From Cherax quadricarinatus (taxonomy: Eukaryota; Arthropoda; Malacostraca; Decapoda; Parastacidae), in NCBI RefSeq assembly GCF_038502225.1, contig NC_091303.1, positions 27,256,830 to 27,320,829 on the forward strand: a stretch of DNA of 64,000 nt, read 5' to 3'. Shown in pieces: positions 52,912 through 64,000 of this stretch (its first letter is position 1; every line of letters starts with the position of its first letter). The notes under the pieces were generated by a model. It saw nothing but the letters and a program-made list of their open reading frames with translations, was not told where the DNA came from and searched no databases. Made by a program: the position numbers and the translations under genes.

Positions 52912-53975
52912 CCCTTTCAGGGTTGGTGCCGTACTAGTATGGCTTGCAAGCCTGGGTTGGTGCTGTACTCGTATGCATAAATTCTAGTGCCTTCAAATCT
53001 AGTGAGAGAAAGCTGGTAGGCCTACATATGAAAGAATAGGTCTATTTGGTCAGTGTGCACAGTATAAAAAAAATCCTGCAGCACACAGTGCATAATGAGA
53101 ACAAAAACTCTGACCGTGTTTTTGGTTTAAAACAGCGACTCTGCAGAGCATTTTTGTATGCTATTTATGGTTGTATTCTAGTTTTCCTGGTCTCATTTTA
53201 TAGAATGGAAGACATATTATGGAAACTGAGATGATTTTTATTGGTTTCACAATGAAAAGTACCTTGAAATTGAGCTCAAAGTAGCAGAAATGTTCGATTT
53301 TTGCCAAGTTCAAAAGTAAATAAATCAACCCATGCATCCAATACACGTCTAATATTCTTTCGCAAGTGTGCTGATATTATTTATACCATTTCTACACCAT
53401 TTCTACACTAATGCAGTAGTCTGCATAACAGTAAATCTATTTTTTGTGAGAATAAAAATTCAAAGTGGAAAGCAAAAGAAATGCAACAGAGGCCTGGGGA
53501 TGTGACTAATGAACAGAGGAAATGTTATTTTAGTGCCAGGAATGTCTGTCTTGTTTATTCTGGACCCTATTTGGAAACTGGCATCTTTTGAAATTTCTGT
53601 GAAATTGGCAAAATTGCTAATTTCGGACCACTTTACTGGATAGTTGAAATCGGTAAATGGGTGGTTTCTTGTACTCATTCGATAGAAAAAATGGAGTTCT
53701 AGCAAAATAGTTATGATTTTTGTCAATTGGTACATTGGAATTGGCCGAAAATAGGGCTCAAATTGGGTGAAATCACCGATGCGTAAACATCGTCGAGACC
53801 ACTAACTTCGCGAGGGCATAATTCCGTAAGTTTTCCATCAAATTTCATACTTTTGGTGTCATTATGATCAGGAAAAGATTCTTTATCATTTCATAAGAAA
53901 AAATAATAACTTTTTTTTTTTAAATTTCCGACCCTGAGAACAAGTTTAGGAGAGGGCCTGCCGACCCTGAATAGG
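52912..53975 (+). mobile_element. piggyBac-type MITE, subfamily B, 1064 bp
   Basis: TTAA on both sides (52908-52911, 53976-53979). Left end CCCTTTCAGGGTTGGTGCCG, then TACTAGTA at offset 21 and TACTCGTA (one change) at offset 55. The right end is slightly decayed (GACCCTGAATAGG). The interior resembles the subfamily A MITEs (AAAACAGCGACT, AGAATGGAAGACATATTA). Confidence 0.87.
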
Positions 53976-54099
53976 TTAAGGCCAGCAAAGGCTGGTTTGA
54001 GAGATTTAAGAATCGTAGTGGCATACAGAGTGTGGTAAGACATGGTGAGGCTGCCAGTTCAGACAAAAAAGCGGCTGAAAAATATGTGAAGGACTTTAA

Positions 54100-55173
54100 C
54101 CCTTTCAGGGTTTCGGCCGTACTAGTACTGCTTACGCGCCAGGGTTTTTAACGTACTAGTACGCATAAATTCTAGCGCCCTCAAATCTAGCAAGAGAAAG
54201 CTGGTAGGCCTACATATGAAAGAATGGGTCTATGTGGTCAGTGTGCGCAGTATAAAAAAAAAATCCTGCAGCACACAGTGCGTAATGAGAAAAACAAAAC
54301 TTTGACCGTGTTTTTGGTTTAAAACAGCGACTTTGCACTGTATTTTCGTATGGTATTTATGGTTGTATTCTAGTTTTCCTGGTCTTATTTTATAGAATGG
54401 AAGACATATTACAGAAATTGAGATGAATTTTATTGGTTTCACAATGAAAAGTACCTTGAAATTGAGCTCAAAGTAGCAGAAATGTTAGATTTTTGCCAAA
54501 GTTCAAAAGTAAACAATTCATGCCACATGTCCAATACATGTCAACTGGTGAATCTAATACGTATTCTTTCACAAGTGCGCTAGTAATATTTATACCATTT
54601 CTACACTAATACAGTAGTCTGCATAACAGTAAATCTTCTATTTTTTGTGAGAATAAAAGTTCAAAGTGAAAGCAAAAGAAATGTAAGAGGGGCGTGGGGA
54701 TGTGACTAATGAACAGAGGAAATGTTATTTTAGTGCCAGGAATGTCTTTCTTGTTTATTCTGGACCCTATCTGGAAATTGGCATCTTGAAATTTGTGTGA
54801 AATTGGCAAAATTGCTAAATTCTGACCACTTTATTGGATAGTTGAAATCGGTAAATGGGTGGTTTCTTGTATTCATTCGATAGAAAAAAATGGAATTCTA
54901 GCAAAATAGTTATGATTTTTGTCAACTAGTACACTGGAATTGGCCGAAAATAGGGCTCAAAGTGGGCAAAATCGCCGATGCGTAAGCATCGTCGAGACCG
55001 CTAACTTCGCAAGAGCATAATTCCGTAAGTTTTCCATCAAATTTCATACTTTTGGTGTCATTATGATCGGGAAAAGATTCTCTATGATTTCATAAGAAAA
55101 AATAATTTTTTTTCTCGAAAAATTTCCGACCCTGAGAACAAGTTTAGGAGAAGGCCTGCTGACCCTGAAAGGG
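54100..55173 (+). mobile_element. piggyBac-type MITE, subfamily B, 1074 bp
   Basis: TTAA on both sides (54096-54099, 55174-55177). TACTAGTA palindromes start at offsets 21 and 55. Very similar to 52912-53975 and in the same orientation, 125 bp apart within the same Tigger. Confidence 0.9.
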
Positions 55174-55859
55174 TTAAAAAACCAAGAAGGGAGGTAACCC
55201 CACCAAAGGACTTACTACCTCAAGTCTTTATGGAAGGGGATTCCCCTTCCAAACAATAGAACACCTGCATCATTTGCCCTCCTACTGTCTCATCGCTCAT
55301 CAACAACTCCACAATAAAGGTAAGCGGCATTTAATTACTGTTTATTTTGCATGTCCCATTTGTTTTTGTGTAGGGAACTGTATATTTCAAGTAAAAAAAA
55401 TTATTTTGTTTAATACTTTTGGGTGTCTGGAACGGATTAGTTCTATTTCCATTATTTCTTATGGGGAAAATTAATTCGACTAACGGCTAGCTTTCTGGAG
55501 CGGATTAACCCTTTCAGGGTCGGCAGGCCCTCTCCCAAACCTGTTCTCAGGGTCGGTAAATATTAGAAAAAAAAAAATAATTTTTTCTTATGAAATGATA
55601 GTTTTTTCTAAATTTTATAGGCTAAAAAAAAATTTTGCCATCTATACTTACCGAGATATGGAGGTGTGAATCTGACAGAAACTGAACTGCATATGGCAAC
55701 ATCGCCGACTGCCATCACCCAGTAATAGTTTATTTTTTTTTTTTTTACTTTTTTCTTTTATTTTTTATATTTTATTTTTTCAAGTAACTTTTATGGCTTC
55801 TGAGACCAATATAAAAACTATTTGATATATATTCATTCATTGTATACTACACAATAACA

Positions 55860-56128
55860 GCACAAACTTCACTTTCCTTTCCTTCCTTCATTCCATCCTC
55901 TCATCTCTTCCTATCTACCTTCCCTCCTCCTTCTTCTCATCTCTTCCTACCTACTTTTCCTCCTTCCTTCCTTCCCTCCCTCCTTCCTTCACTCCCTCCT
56001 TCCTTCCATCCCTCCTTCCTTCCTTCCCTCCCTCCTTCCTTCCTTCCCTTCCTCCCTTCCTTCCCTCCCTACTTCCTTCTTTCCCTCCCTCCCTCTTTCC
56101 CTCCTTTCTTCCTTCCTTCCCTCCTTCA
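55860..56128. repeat. Polypyrimidine CCTTCCTT repeat inside the piggyBac element
   Basis: About 270 bp of TTCC/CTCC units; a shorter relative is at 58890-59010. Both lie in the deleted piggyBac element, in place of coding sequence. Confidence 0.9.
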
Positions 56129-56164
56129 AGTAACTTTTCCGGCCTGTGAGACCAATATAAGGTA

Positions 56165-58511
56165 CAGTGGTCCCTCGTTTTTCGCAGTTAATCCGTTCCT
56201 GGAGCTGCTACTATTAATGAAATCTATGATTTGCGAGTCAATTTTCCCCATAAGAAATAATGTAAATACAATTAATCCGTTCCTGACACCCAGAAGTGTT
56301 AAAACAAAAAAATTTTTTACATGAAATATACATGTAGTACATAAACAATACAATAGGGAAATGATGAATGAAACATTAACAGCATAACACTTACCTTTAT
56401 TGGAGATTCTTCTTAGTGTATGGGAGACTGGAGGAGGAGAGAGAGTGGATTGTTTATAGTTTGGAAGGGGAATCCCCTTCCAGCAACACCTCAGGTACCA
56501 ATTGCTTTTCTGGGGTTGCTTCTCTTCTCTGTTTCTTAATGCCACTAGGACCACCTTGAGAGTCACTGGAGTCCTGTCTCGCAAAATAACTGTCCAGAGA
56601 GCTCTGTTTCTGGCGTCTCTTTAAAACTTCCCTAAAATGGGCTAAAACTTTGTCACTGTACATGTTGCCAACATGGCTTGCAACAACCTTGTCAGGGTGA
56701 TGTTTCTCCATAAATCTTTCCATCTTACCCCACATAGCAAAAATCTCTTTAATTTCTGAAGAAGGCACCATCTTCCATCTCTCTTCCTCCTCCTCTACAG
56801 CAAGATTCTGAGCTGCGATCTGTTGCTGCTCCTGCTGAAGCTCTTGCAGCTCCTCAGTGGTGAGCTCTTCGTTGTGGTCTTTCACCAATTCTTCCACATC
56901 CTCCAAACTCACATCCAACCCCATGGAACTCCCCAGTGCTACAATTGATTTTACAACAGACATATGCTCATCAGGGTCAGTCCCAAACCCTTCAAAATCT
57001 CTCTTGTCGACACAATCTGGCCACAATTTTCTCCAGGCAGAGTTCAAAGTCCTGGTAGTTACTCCCTCCCAAGCCATACCTATAAGGGTTATGCAATGGA
57101 GGATGCTGAAGTGTTCTCTCCAAAATTCCCTTAGGGTCAAGTGAGTGTCTGTGGTCACAGTCAAGCACCTGTGAAACATTGCTTTGGTATAGTTTTTTTT
57201 AAAGTTTGCAATGACCTGCTGGTCCATGGGCTGGAGGAGTGGAGTGGTATTCGGGGGCAAGAACTTTGCTGTGATGAACCCAAACTCCTCGAAAATTAGG
57301 TCATCCAAGTTTGGAGGATGAGCAGGTGCATTGTCCATTACTAGCAGGCACTTGAGATCCAATTTCTTTTCCAGGAGGTAATTCTTCACACTAGGGCCAA
57401 ACACTTTATTGAACCACTCGACAAAAATTTCCCTCGTGACCCATGCCTTACTATTAGATTTCCAAAACACACACAATTTACTCTTCATAACATTGTTTTT
57501 CCTGAACACACTGGGATTTTCAGAATGGTACACTAGTAATGGCTTCACTTTGAAATCCCCACTGGCATTAGCACAGAACATTAGCGTCAGCCTGTCTTTC
57601 ATAGGATTGTGTCCTGGCATTGCCTTTTCCTCCTGTGTAATGAAGGTCCTCTTTGGCATTTTCTTCCAAAAGAGGCCTGTTTCGTCACAATTGAACACTT
57701 GTTCAGGTTTCAGTCCTTCAGCCTCTATGTACTCCTAGAATTCATGCACATATTTTTCAGCCGCCTTGTGGTCCGAACTGGCAGCCTCACCATGCCTTAC
57801 CACACTGTGTATGCCAGTACGGTTCTTAAATCTCTCAAACCAACCTTTGCTGGCCTTAAATTCACTCACATCACCACTATTTTCAGGCAATTTCTTTACC
57901 AGATTGTTGTGGAACTGCCTAGCCTTTTCACAAATAATCGAAGTCATAAGAGTATCTCCTGCTAATTGTTTCTCATTTATCCACACCAATAATAACTTCT
58001 CAGCCTCTTCGAGTACTGGTGATCTCATTTTTGTCAGCATAGTTACCCCCTTTGCAACAACAGCATCCTTGATTTGCTTTTTCTTGGCCACGATGGAACA
58101 TATGGTTGTGTAGGGTTTCTTATACATCCTGGGCAGTTCGGCCACACTTGTGCCACTTTCATATTGTTCAATGATGTTTTTCTTAAATTCAATCGTATTT
58201 CTCACCTTCTTTACCACAGGCTTGGCACTAGGAGCTTTCTTTGGAGCCATGGTAGCTTATTTAGTACTTGCAAGCACTAAAATAAATGGAATATTATGAA
58301 ATATTTCGCTGGAGCACATGAGGGGACCTTTGCTCACTGGTAAACAATGCCAGACTGGCTGCCGCCCCGGCTCACGCCATGGGTACGCGTCCCGGACGAA
58401 CTACGACTCGCAAGTCAACCTATGAAAAGCGAGCCCATGTTTATATGAAAATACCCCTATGATTTCCGAAATCTTTGATTGCCGAGAACTACGAAAAGCG
58501 AGAGACCACTT
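56165..58511 (-). mobile_element. Tigger element, nearly intact, 2347 bp
   Basis: Left end CAGTGGTCCCTCG after TA (56163-56164); right end CGAGAGACCACTT before TA (58512-58513). It carries an almost undamaged transposase and is the innermost element of the nest, hence the youngest insertion there. Confidence 0.9.
56454..58250 (-). pseudogene. Tigger transposase with a single premature stop
   Basis: From ATG 58250 (GCTACCATGGCTCC) to the stop at 56454 there are 599 codons in one frame, broken only by TAG at 57735-57737, where related copies suggest Gln. The first ~120 residues are CENP-B-like helix-turn-helix modules (RNTIEFKKNIIEQYESG, KKPYTTICSIV, LLLVWINEKQLAG, KGWFERFKNR). The DDE domain has FNCDETGLFWKKMPKR, LLVMDNAPAHPPN and LLQPMDQQVIANFK. 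A Glu-rich coil and the LLEGDSPSKL end follow. All three catalytic Asp positions are present. It is unlikely to be functional as it stands. Confidence 0.9.
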
Positions 58512-58951
58512 TATATTGAATGTATATTCATTCCTCGTATGCTACACACAATGACCGCACAGTTATTACATTGTTTACAAAACATGTTTACACAAACCAA
58601 CAATAAAAAATGTTGTTTATTACTATTTTTCTATCACATATATACACATATAAAGTCACTGGACACTTCCCAGAACTGCTACAGCTTCTGTAAAGCTCCT
58701 AGTTGTTGTGTGGGGGGTGGACTTGTAAATATGCTGAGTCACCAGCCTAATTAGTGTCACAATGACAAATAACACCACCACTCACCACCCTCACTGCCTG
58801 TCAACACCCATCCCTTCCTCCCTACCCCACCAACCCACATGGAAATAAGTCACTGTCTGAATTTTTTGAGTTATCCTAGGTTGATGGTCTCATTCCTTTC
58901 TTCCCTCCTTCCTTCCTTCCTCTCATCTCTTCATTTATTCCTTCCTTCCTC

Positions 58952-59155
58952 TCATCTCTTCCTCCTTTCCTCCATTTCTTCTACCTTCCTTCTTCCTTCC
59001 TTCACGTTGGTTTCCTGGGCATTGCTTGCAGTCACAAACTCCTCAAAACCATAAAATTCATCTTCACTGACACTTCCATCTGTGTTTGAGCTGTCACTTG
59101 GGAACAAAAGAGCCCCAGTTACCCGAGGAGTGAGGAGTTTCTTACCGCTAGACAT
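58952..59155 (-). pseudogene. piggyBac transposase N-terminal remnant, subfamily B
   Basis: ATG at 59155 in TTCACCATGTCTAG context. The start parallels the intact gene at 47512 (LTPRVTGALLFPSDSSNTDG and EDEFYGFEEFVT against the matching stretch there) and then runs into GGAAGG repeats. The catalytic domain is lost. Confidence 0.85.
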
Positions 59156-59487
59156 GGTGAACAAGGTGTAATAAAATGGCTTTCCCACAATGCACCACTG
59201 GGTTCCCGATTTTTTTTATACTGCGCACACTGACCATGGAGACCCATTCTCTCACATCCAGGACTACCAGCCTTTTCCTGCTTGATTTGAGGATGCTAAA
59301 ATTTATGCGTACTAGTATGGCACCAACCCTGGCGCGTAAGCCGTACTAGTATGGCACCAACCCTGAAAGGGTTAATGCCATTGATCGAGGGTCCACTGTA
59401 TAATAAATCATTCAACCAGTCCAACACAACTCAAGAAATCCCAAAAAACTTAGGACCTCTTGATCAATCTAAAATACAGTATTAATA

Positions 59488-59845
59488 AAGTGGAACCTTG
59501 ACTTACGAGTGTCTCAGCATACGAGTTTTTTGAGATACGAGCTGTTGCTTGGTCGATGTTTTTGCTCTGAGTTATGAGCCAACATCTGAATTACGAGCCA
59601 GCTACCCCTGCTTCCCCCTCAACCCAAAACCTGCACACCTCGCTTGTTTATCTATGATTTCATGCTTTAATTCCATGGAAATCATCTTCTTTTTCTTCTC
59701 AGCACTGTCCTGAACACTTACTTTCTTAGGAACCATGCTTAGAAAATATGAAATTTGGTCAAATGACTGTAAAAAATGTAAGCAAAGCATGAGAGAAAGA
59801 CTCCCACACCGAGGTAAACAGTGCACTGAGTTGGTGGCGTTCTGA
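59488..59845 (-). mobile_element. Tigger fragment of another subfamily
   Basis: The left end AAGTGGAACCTTGACTTACG follows TA. On the minus strand a start at about 59735 encodes MVPKKVSVQDSAEKKKKM and MELKHEIID, the beginning of a CENP-B-like transposase. Everything between that and the left terminus is deleted, and no right terminus is seen. Confidence 0.7.
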
Positions 59846-59885
59846 AACTCTCATCATTATTATTATTATTATTACAAGTGCACTA
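59846..59885. repeat. (TTA)n microsatellite
   Basis: Short ATTATTATTATT run at the 5' junction of RTE copy B. Confidence 0.9.
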
Positions 59886-61766
59886 TTATTAGAGAGTTAG
59901 AGCCAAGGAAGGGGTAGCAGTAATGTTGAAGGATCAGTTATGGAAGGAGAAAAGAGAATATGAATGTGTAAATTCAAGGATTATGTGGATTAAAGTAAAG
60001 GTTGGATGCGAAAAGTGGGTCATAATAAGCATGTATGCACCTGGAGAAGAGAGGAATGTAGAGGAGAGAGAGAGAGATTTTGGGAGATGTTAAGTGAATG
60101 TATAGGAACCTTTGAACCAAATGAGAGAATTATTGTGGTAGGGGACCTGAATGCTAAAGTAGGAGAAACTTTTAGAGAGGGTGTGGTAGGTAAGTTTGGG
60201 GTGCCAGGTGTAAATGATAATGGGAGCCCTTTGATTGAGCTTTGTATAGAAAGGGGTTTAGTTATAGGTAATACATATTTTAAGAAAAAGAGGATAAATA
60301 AGTATACAAGATATGATGTAGGGTGAAATGACAGTAGTTTGTTGGATTATGTATTGGTAGATAAAAGACTGTTGAGTAGACTTCAGGATGTACATGTTTA
60401 TAGAGGGGCCACAGATATATCAGATCACTTTTTAGTTGTAGCTACACTGAGAGTAAAGGTAGATGGGATAAAAGGAGAATAGAAGCATCAGGGAAGAGAG
60501 AGGTGAAGGTTTATAAACTAAAAGAGGAGGCAGTTAGGGTAAGATATAAACAGCTATTGGAGGATAGATGGGCTAATGAGAGCATAGGCAATGGGGTCGA
60601 AGAGGTATGGGGTAGGTTTAAAAATGTAGTGTTAGAGTGTTCAGCAGAAGTTTGTGGTTACAAGAAAGTGGGTGTGGGAGGGAAGAGGAGTGATTGGTGG
60701 AATGATGATGTAAAGAGAGTAGTAAGGGAGAAAAAGTTAGCATATGAGAAGTTTTTATAAAGTAGAAGTGATGCAAGGAGGGAAGAGTATATGGAGAAAA
60801 AGAGAGAGGTTAAGAGAGTGGTGAAGCAATGTAAAAAGAGAGCAAATGAGAGAGTGGGTGAGATGTTATCAACAAATTTTGTTGAAAATAAGAAAAAGTT
60901 TTGGAGTGAGATTAACAAGTTAAGGAAGCCTAGAGAACAAATGGATTTGTCAGTTAAAAATAGGAGAGGAGAGTTATTAAATGGAGAGTTAGAGGTATTG
61001 GGAAGATGGAAGGAATATTTTGAGGAATTGTTAAATGTTGATGAAGATAGGGAAGCTGTGATTTCGTGTATAGGGCAAGGAGAAATAACATCTTGTAGGA
61101 GTGAGGAAGAGCCAGTTGTGAGTGTGGGGGAAGTTCATGAGGCAGTAGGTAAAATGAAAGGGGGTAAGGCAGCCGGGATTGATGGGATAAAGATAGAAAT
61201 GTTAAAAGCAGGTGGGGATATAGTTTTGGAGTGGTTGGTGCAATTATTTAATAAATGTATGGAAGAGGGTAAGGTACCTAGGGATTGGCAGAGAGCATGC
61301 ATAGTTCCTTTGTATAAAGGCAAAGGGGACAAAAGAGAGTGCAAAAATTATAGGGGGATAAGTCTGTTGAGTATATCTGGTAAAGTGTATGGTAGAGTTA
61401 TTATTGAAAGAATTAAGTGTAAGACAGAGAATAGGACAGCAGATGAACAAGGAGGCTTTAGGAAAGGAAGGGGGTGTGTGGACCAGGTGTTTACAGTGAA
61501 ACATATAATTGAACAGTATTTAGATAAGGCTAAAGTGGTTTTTGTGGCATTTATGGATTTGGAAAAGGCATATGACCGGGTGGATAGGGGGGCTATGTGG
61601 CAGATGTTGCAGGTGTATGGTGTAGGAGGTAGGTTACTGAAAGCAGTGAAGAGTTTTTACGAGGATAGTGAGGCTCAAGTTAGAGTATGTAGGAAAGAGG
61701 GAGATTATTTCCCAGTAAAAGTAGGCCTTAGACAAGGATGTGTGATGTCACCGTGGTTGTTTAATA

Positions 61767-62843
61767 TAGTGGACCCCCGGTATTCGATGGCATCGGTATT
61801 CGATGCATTATATCGCAAAAATTTTGCCTCGCTATCCAATTGAAAACCTGGTATTCGATACGATTTGTACGAGACGTGTCTACGTGTGGCCTGAACTGCC
61901 CCGTGTGTGCCAGTGTTTACAAGCCAGCCAGTGTGCGCGCATCTAAGGATACATTCGGTACATTCCATATTATCACTGTTTTTGGTGCTTCTTTCTGCAA
62001 AATAAGTCACCATGGGCCCCAAGAAAGCTTCTAGTGCCAACCCTTCGAGAAAAAAGGCGCTAATGACTATTGAAATGAAGAAAGAGCTAATTGCAAAGTA
62101 CGAAAGTGGAGTGAGTGTGTTGGAGCTGGTCAGGTTGTATAATAAACCCCAATCAACCATCTCTACTATAGTGACCACGAAAACGGCAATCAAGGAAGCT
62201 GTTCTTGCAAAAGGTGCAACTGTGATTACGAAACAGTGACCGCAAGTGTTAGAAAAAGTTGAGAGACTGTTACTGGTGTGGATGAATGAAAAACAGATAG
62301 CAGGAGATAGCATCTCTCAAGCGATCATTTGTGAAAAGGCTAGGCAGTTGCATGACAATTTGGTAAAGAATTTGCCTGCAACTAGTGCTGATGTGAGTGA
62401 ATTTAAGGCCAGCAAAGGTTAGTTTGAGAGATTTAAGAATTGTAGTGGCATACACAGTGTGGTAAGGCATGGTGAGGCTGGTCCTAGTGGCATTAAAAGA
62501 AAAAGGGAAGTAACCCCGGAAAAGGACTTGCTACCTGAAGTCCTAATGGAAGGGGATTCCCCTTCTAAACACTAACACCTCTCCCCTCCTCCCATCCCGT
62601 CAATCATCACAAGATCTTCATTAAAGGTAAGTGTCAATTATTTTATTGTTATTGTAATTGTTCTATTGCATTAAACTTAATATTTCATGTAGTAAATTTT
62701 TTTTTTTCATACTTTTGGGTGTCTTGCACGGATTAATTTGATTTCCATTATTTCTTATGAGGAAAATTGATTCGGTTTTCAATATTTTCGGTATTCTATG
62801 AGCTCTCAGGAGCGGATTAATATCGAATACCGGGGGTCCACTG
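61767..62843 (+). mobile_element. Tigger element, internally deleted, 1077 bp
   Basis: Left end TAGTGGACCCCCGGTATTCG (first base changed from C) after TA (61765-61766); right end CGGGGGTCCACTG before TA (62844-62845). Inserted at the same TA as the MITE in RTE copy C. The catalytic domain is deleted. Confidence 0.88.
62012..62577 (+). pseudogene. Tigger transposase N- and C-terminal pieces
   Basis: ATG 62012 (CACCATGGGCCCC) opens a frame with MTIEMKKELIAKYESG, LELVRLYNKPQSTISTIV and a TGA at 62237-62239. It continues in frame remnants (LLLVWMNEKQIAGDSIS, then a stop in place of Trp). The sequence then jumps from RHGEA to the C-terminal SGIKRKREVTPEKDLLPEVL region and the EGDSPSKH end. Confidence 0.8.
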
Positions 62844-64000
62844 TATATTTATAGATGGGTTTGTAAGAGAAGTAAATGCGAGGGTCTTGGCAAGAGGCAT
62901 GGAGTTAAAAGATAAAGAATCACACATAAAGTGGGAGTTGTCACAGTTGCTCTTTGCTGATGACACTGTGCTCTTGGGAGATTCTGAAGAGAAGTTGCAG
63001 AGGTTGGTGGATGAATTTGGTAGGGTATGCAAAAGAAGAAAATTAAAAGTGAATACAGGAAAGAGTAAGGTTATGAGGATAACAAAAAGATTAGGTGATG
63101 AAAGATTGGATATCAGATTGGAGGGAGAGAGTATGGAGGAGGTGAATGTATTCAGATATTTGGGAGTGGACGTGTCAGCTGATGGGTCTATGAAAGATGA
63201 GGTGAATCATAGAACTGATGAGGGGAAAAGGGTGAGCTGTGCACTTAGGAGTCTGTGGAGACAAAGAACTTTGTCCTTGGAGGCAAAGAGGGGAATGTAT
63301 GAGAGTATAGTTTTACCAATGCTCTTATATGGGTGTGAAGCATGGGCGATGAATGTTACAGCGAGGAGAAGGCTGGAGGCAGTGGAGATGTCATGTCTGA
63401 GGGCAATGTGTGGTGTGAATATAATGCAGAGAATTCGTAGTTTGGAAGTTAGGAGGAGGTGCGGGATTACCAAAACTGTTGTCCAGAGGGCTCAGGAAGG
63501 GTTGTTGAGGTGGTTCGGACATGTAGAGAGAATGGAGCGAAACAGAATGACTTCAAGAGTGTATCAGTCTGTAGTGGAAGGAAGGCGGGGTAGGGGTCGG
63601 CCTAGGAAAGGTTGGAGGGAGGGGGGTAAAGGAGGTTTTGTGTGCGAGGGGCTTGGACTTCCAGCAGGCATGCGTGAGCGTGTTTGATAGGAGTGAATGG
63701 AGACAAATGGTTTTTAATACTTGATGTGCTGTTGGAGTGTGAGCAAAGTAACATTTATGAAGGGATTCAGGGAAACCGGCAAGCCGGACTTGAGACCTGG
63801 AGATGGGAAGTACAGGGCCTGCACTCTGAAGGAGGGGTGTTAATGTTGCAGTTTAAAAACTGTAGTGTAAAGCACCCTTCTGGCAAGATAGTGATGGAGT
63901 GAATGATGGTGAAAGTTTTTCTTTTTCGGGCCACCCTACCTTGGTGGGAATCGGCCAGTGTGTTAATAATAATAATAAAAAAATAATAATAATAATAATG

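Larger units (their letters stand above)
52573..55260 (+). pseudogene. Tigger transposase, interrupted and decayed
   Basis: It starts at ATG 52573 (CACCATGGGCCTCG). The helix-turn-helix reads RITMEMKKEITEKYKRG and LERLYNKSHSTISTIL. A deletion and TGA follow at 52756-52758, then LLLVWINEKQLSGDSV. It is then split twice by piggyBac-type elements (52912-53975 and 54100-55173). The catalytic region between the second and third pieces is deleted. The end of the gene, with the GGAAGGGGATTCCCCTTCC palindrome, is at about 55231-55249. Confidence 0.8.
55509..59371 (-). mobile_element. piggyBac-type transposon, subfamily B, internally deleted, with a Tigger inside
   Basis: TTAA on both sides (55505-55508, 59372-59375). 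On the minus strand it begins CCCTTTCAGGGTTGGTGCCA with TACTAGTA at offsets 21 and 55, and ends with the GACCCTGAGAACAGG-type terminus shared with the subfamily B MITEs. It retains the first and last codons of a transposase (59155 downward; about 58720-58650), but the catalytic core is replaced by TTCC/CCTT-rich repeats. A Tigger lies at 56165-58511. Confidence 0.85.
52294..59398 (+). mobile_element. Tigger element split by three piggyBac-type insertions
   Basis: Left terminus CAGTGGACCCCCACCC after TA (52292-52293); right terminus TCGAGGGTCCACTG before TA (59399-59400). The element reads collinearly across the pieces 52294-52911, 53976-54099, 55174-55508 and 59372-59398 once each TTAA-flanked insertion is set aside. 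It is the outermost layer of a four-element nest. Confidence 0.88.
59886..63999 (+). pseudogene. RTE-type LINE copy B, 5'-truncated, split by a Tigger
   Basis: The copy opens inside the endonuclease (RVRAKEGVAVMLKDQLW-like), with a frame slip near 60080, a TGA at 60325, a further slip near 60460 and a TAA at 60758-60760. From 60791 the RT region is open (KNYRGISLLSISGKVYGRVI, EKAYDRVDRGAMWQM, SPWLFN) until the Tigger at 61767. It resumes at 62844 (LLFADDTVLLGD) and runs to the C-terminal region, where an extra G near 63629 shifts the frame. The 3' UTR ends in TAATAATAAT at the window edge. It is nearly identical to copy C in the 3' half. Confidence 0.9.

Overview
This window is repeat-dense animal DNA, most likely from a decapod crustacean. 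There are no bacterial operons. Instead there are spliced host exons, long microsatellites, and nested non-LTR retrotransposons, pogo/Tigger and piggyBac DNA transposons, tRNA-derived SINEs and one LTR-retrotransposon fragment. The decapod assignment is an inference: I recognise several of these repeats as typical of crayfish and shrimp genomes but could not search any database.

Host genes. Two consecutive exons on the minus strand (18530-18677 and 10479-10610) have correct splice sites and matching phase and read like a GCIP/cyclin-D1-binding-protein-1 homologue; the 7.9 kb intron between them is filled with LINE insertions. A third minus-strand exon (43676-45084) is the terminal coding exon of a six-finger C2H2 zinc-finger gene. 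I could not find the remaining exons of either gene.

Layout. 1-3300: 3' end of an LTR retrotransposon with integrase upstream of RT (Gmr1-like order), its LTR split by a piggyBac MITE. 3300-8100: small foldback elements, a LINE-derived short element with clean target duplications, CR1 relics, a polypurine tract and another piggyBac MITE. 8100-23483: five copies or pieces of an RTE-type LINE, one (20330-23483) with an uninterrupted 968-residue frame that runs into a 100-N gap, plus short elements built from the two ends of the same LINE. 23584-31850: three further LINE families on the minus strand, with a PHD/CCCH ORF1, an endonuclease and a zinc-knuckle ORF1. 31850-34970: split 31-bp satellite, a SINE, a 20-bp minisatellite. 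34971-40035: a Tigger element containing a SINE that itself contains a CR1 LINE. 40036-46366: the zinc-finger exon and assorted repeats. 46658-51146: a Tigger containing a CR1 fragment and an apparently complete piggyBac element. 52294-59398: a Tigger split by three piggyBac-family insertions, one of which holds a nearly intact Tigger. 59488-64000: another Tigger fragment and a fourth RTE copy, itself split by a Tigger.

The most notable signal is in the piggyBac-type elements. Seven elements belonging to three terminal subfamilies carry, at the same distance from the end, two copies of an 8-bp palindrome exactly 34 bp apart. The palindrome is TAGATCTA in two subfamilies and TACTAGTA in the third. 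This looks like a transposase-recognition module whose sequence has switched while its spacing stayed fixed. One intact transposase gene (47512-49752) and matching non-autonomous elements lie in the same window.
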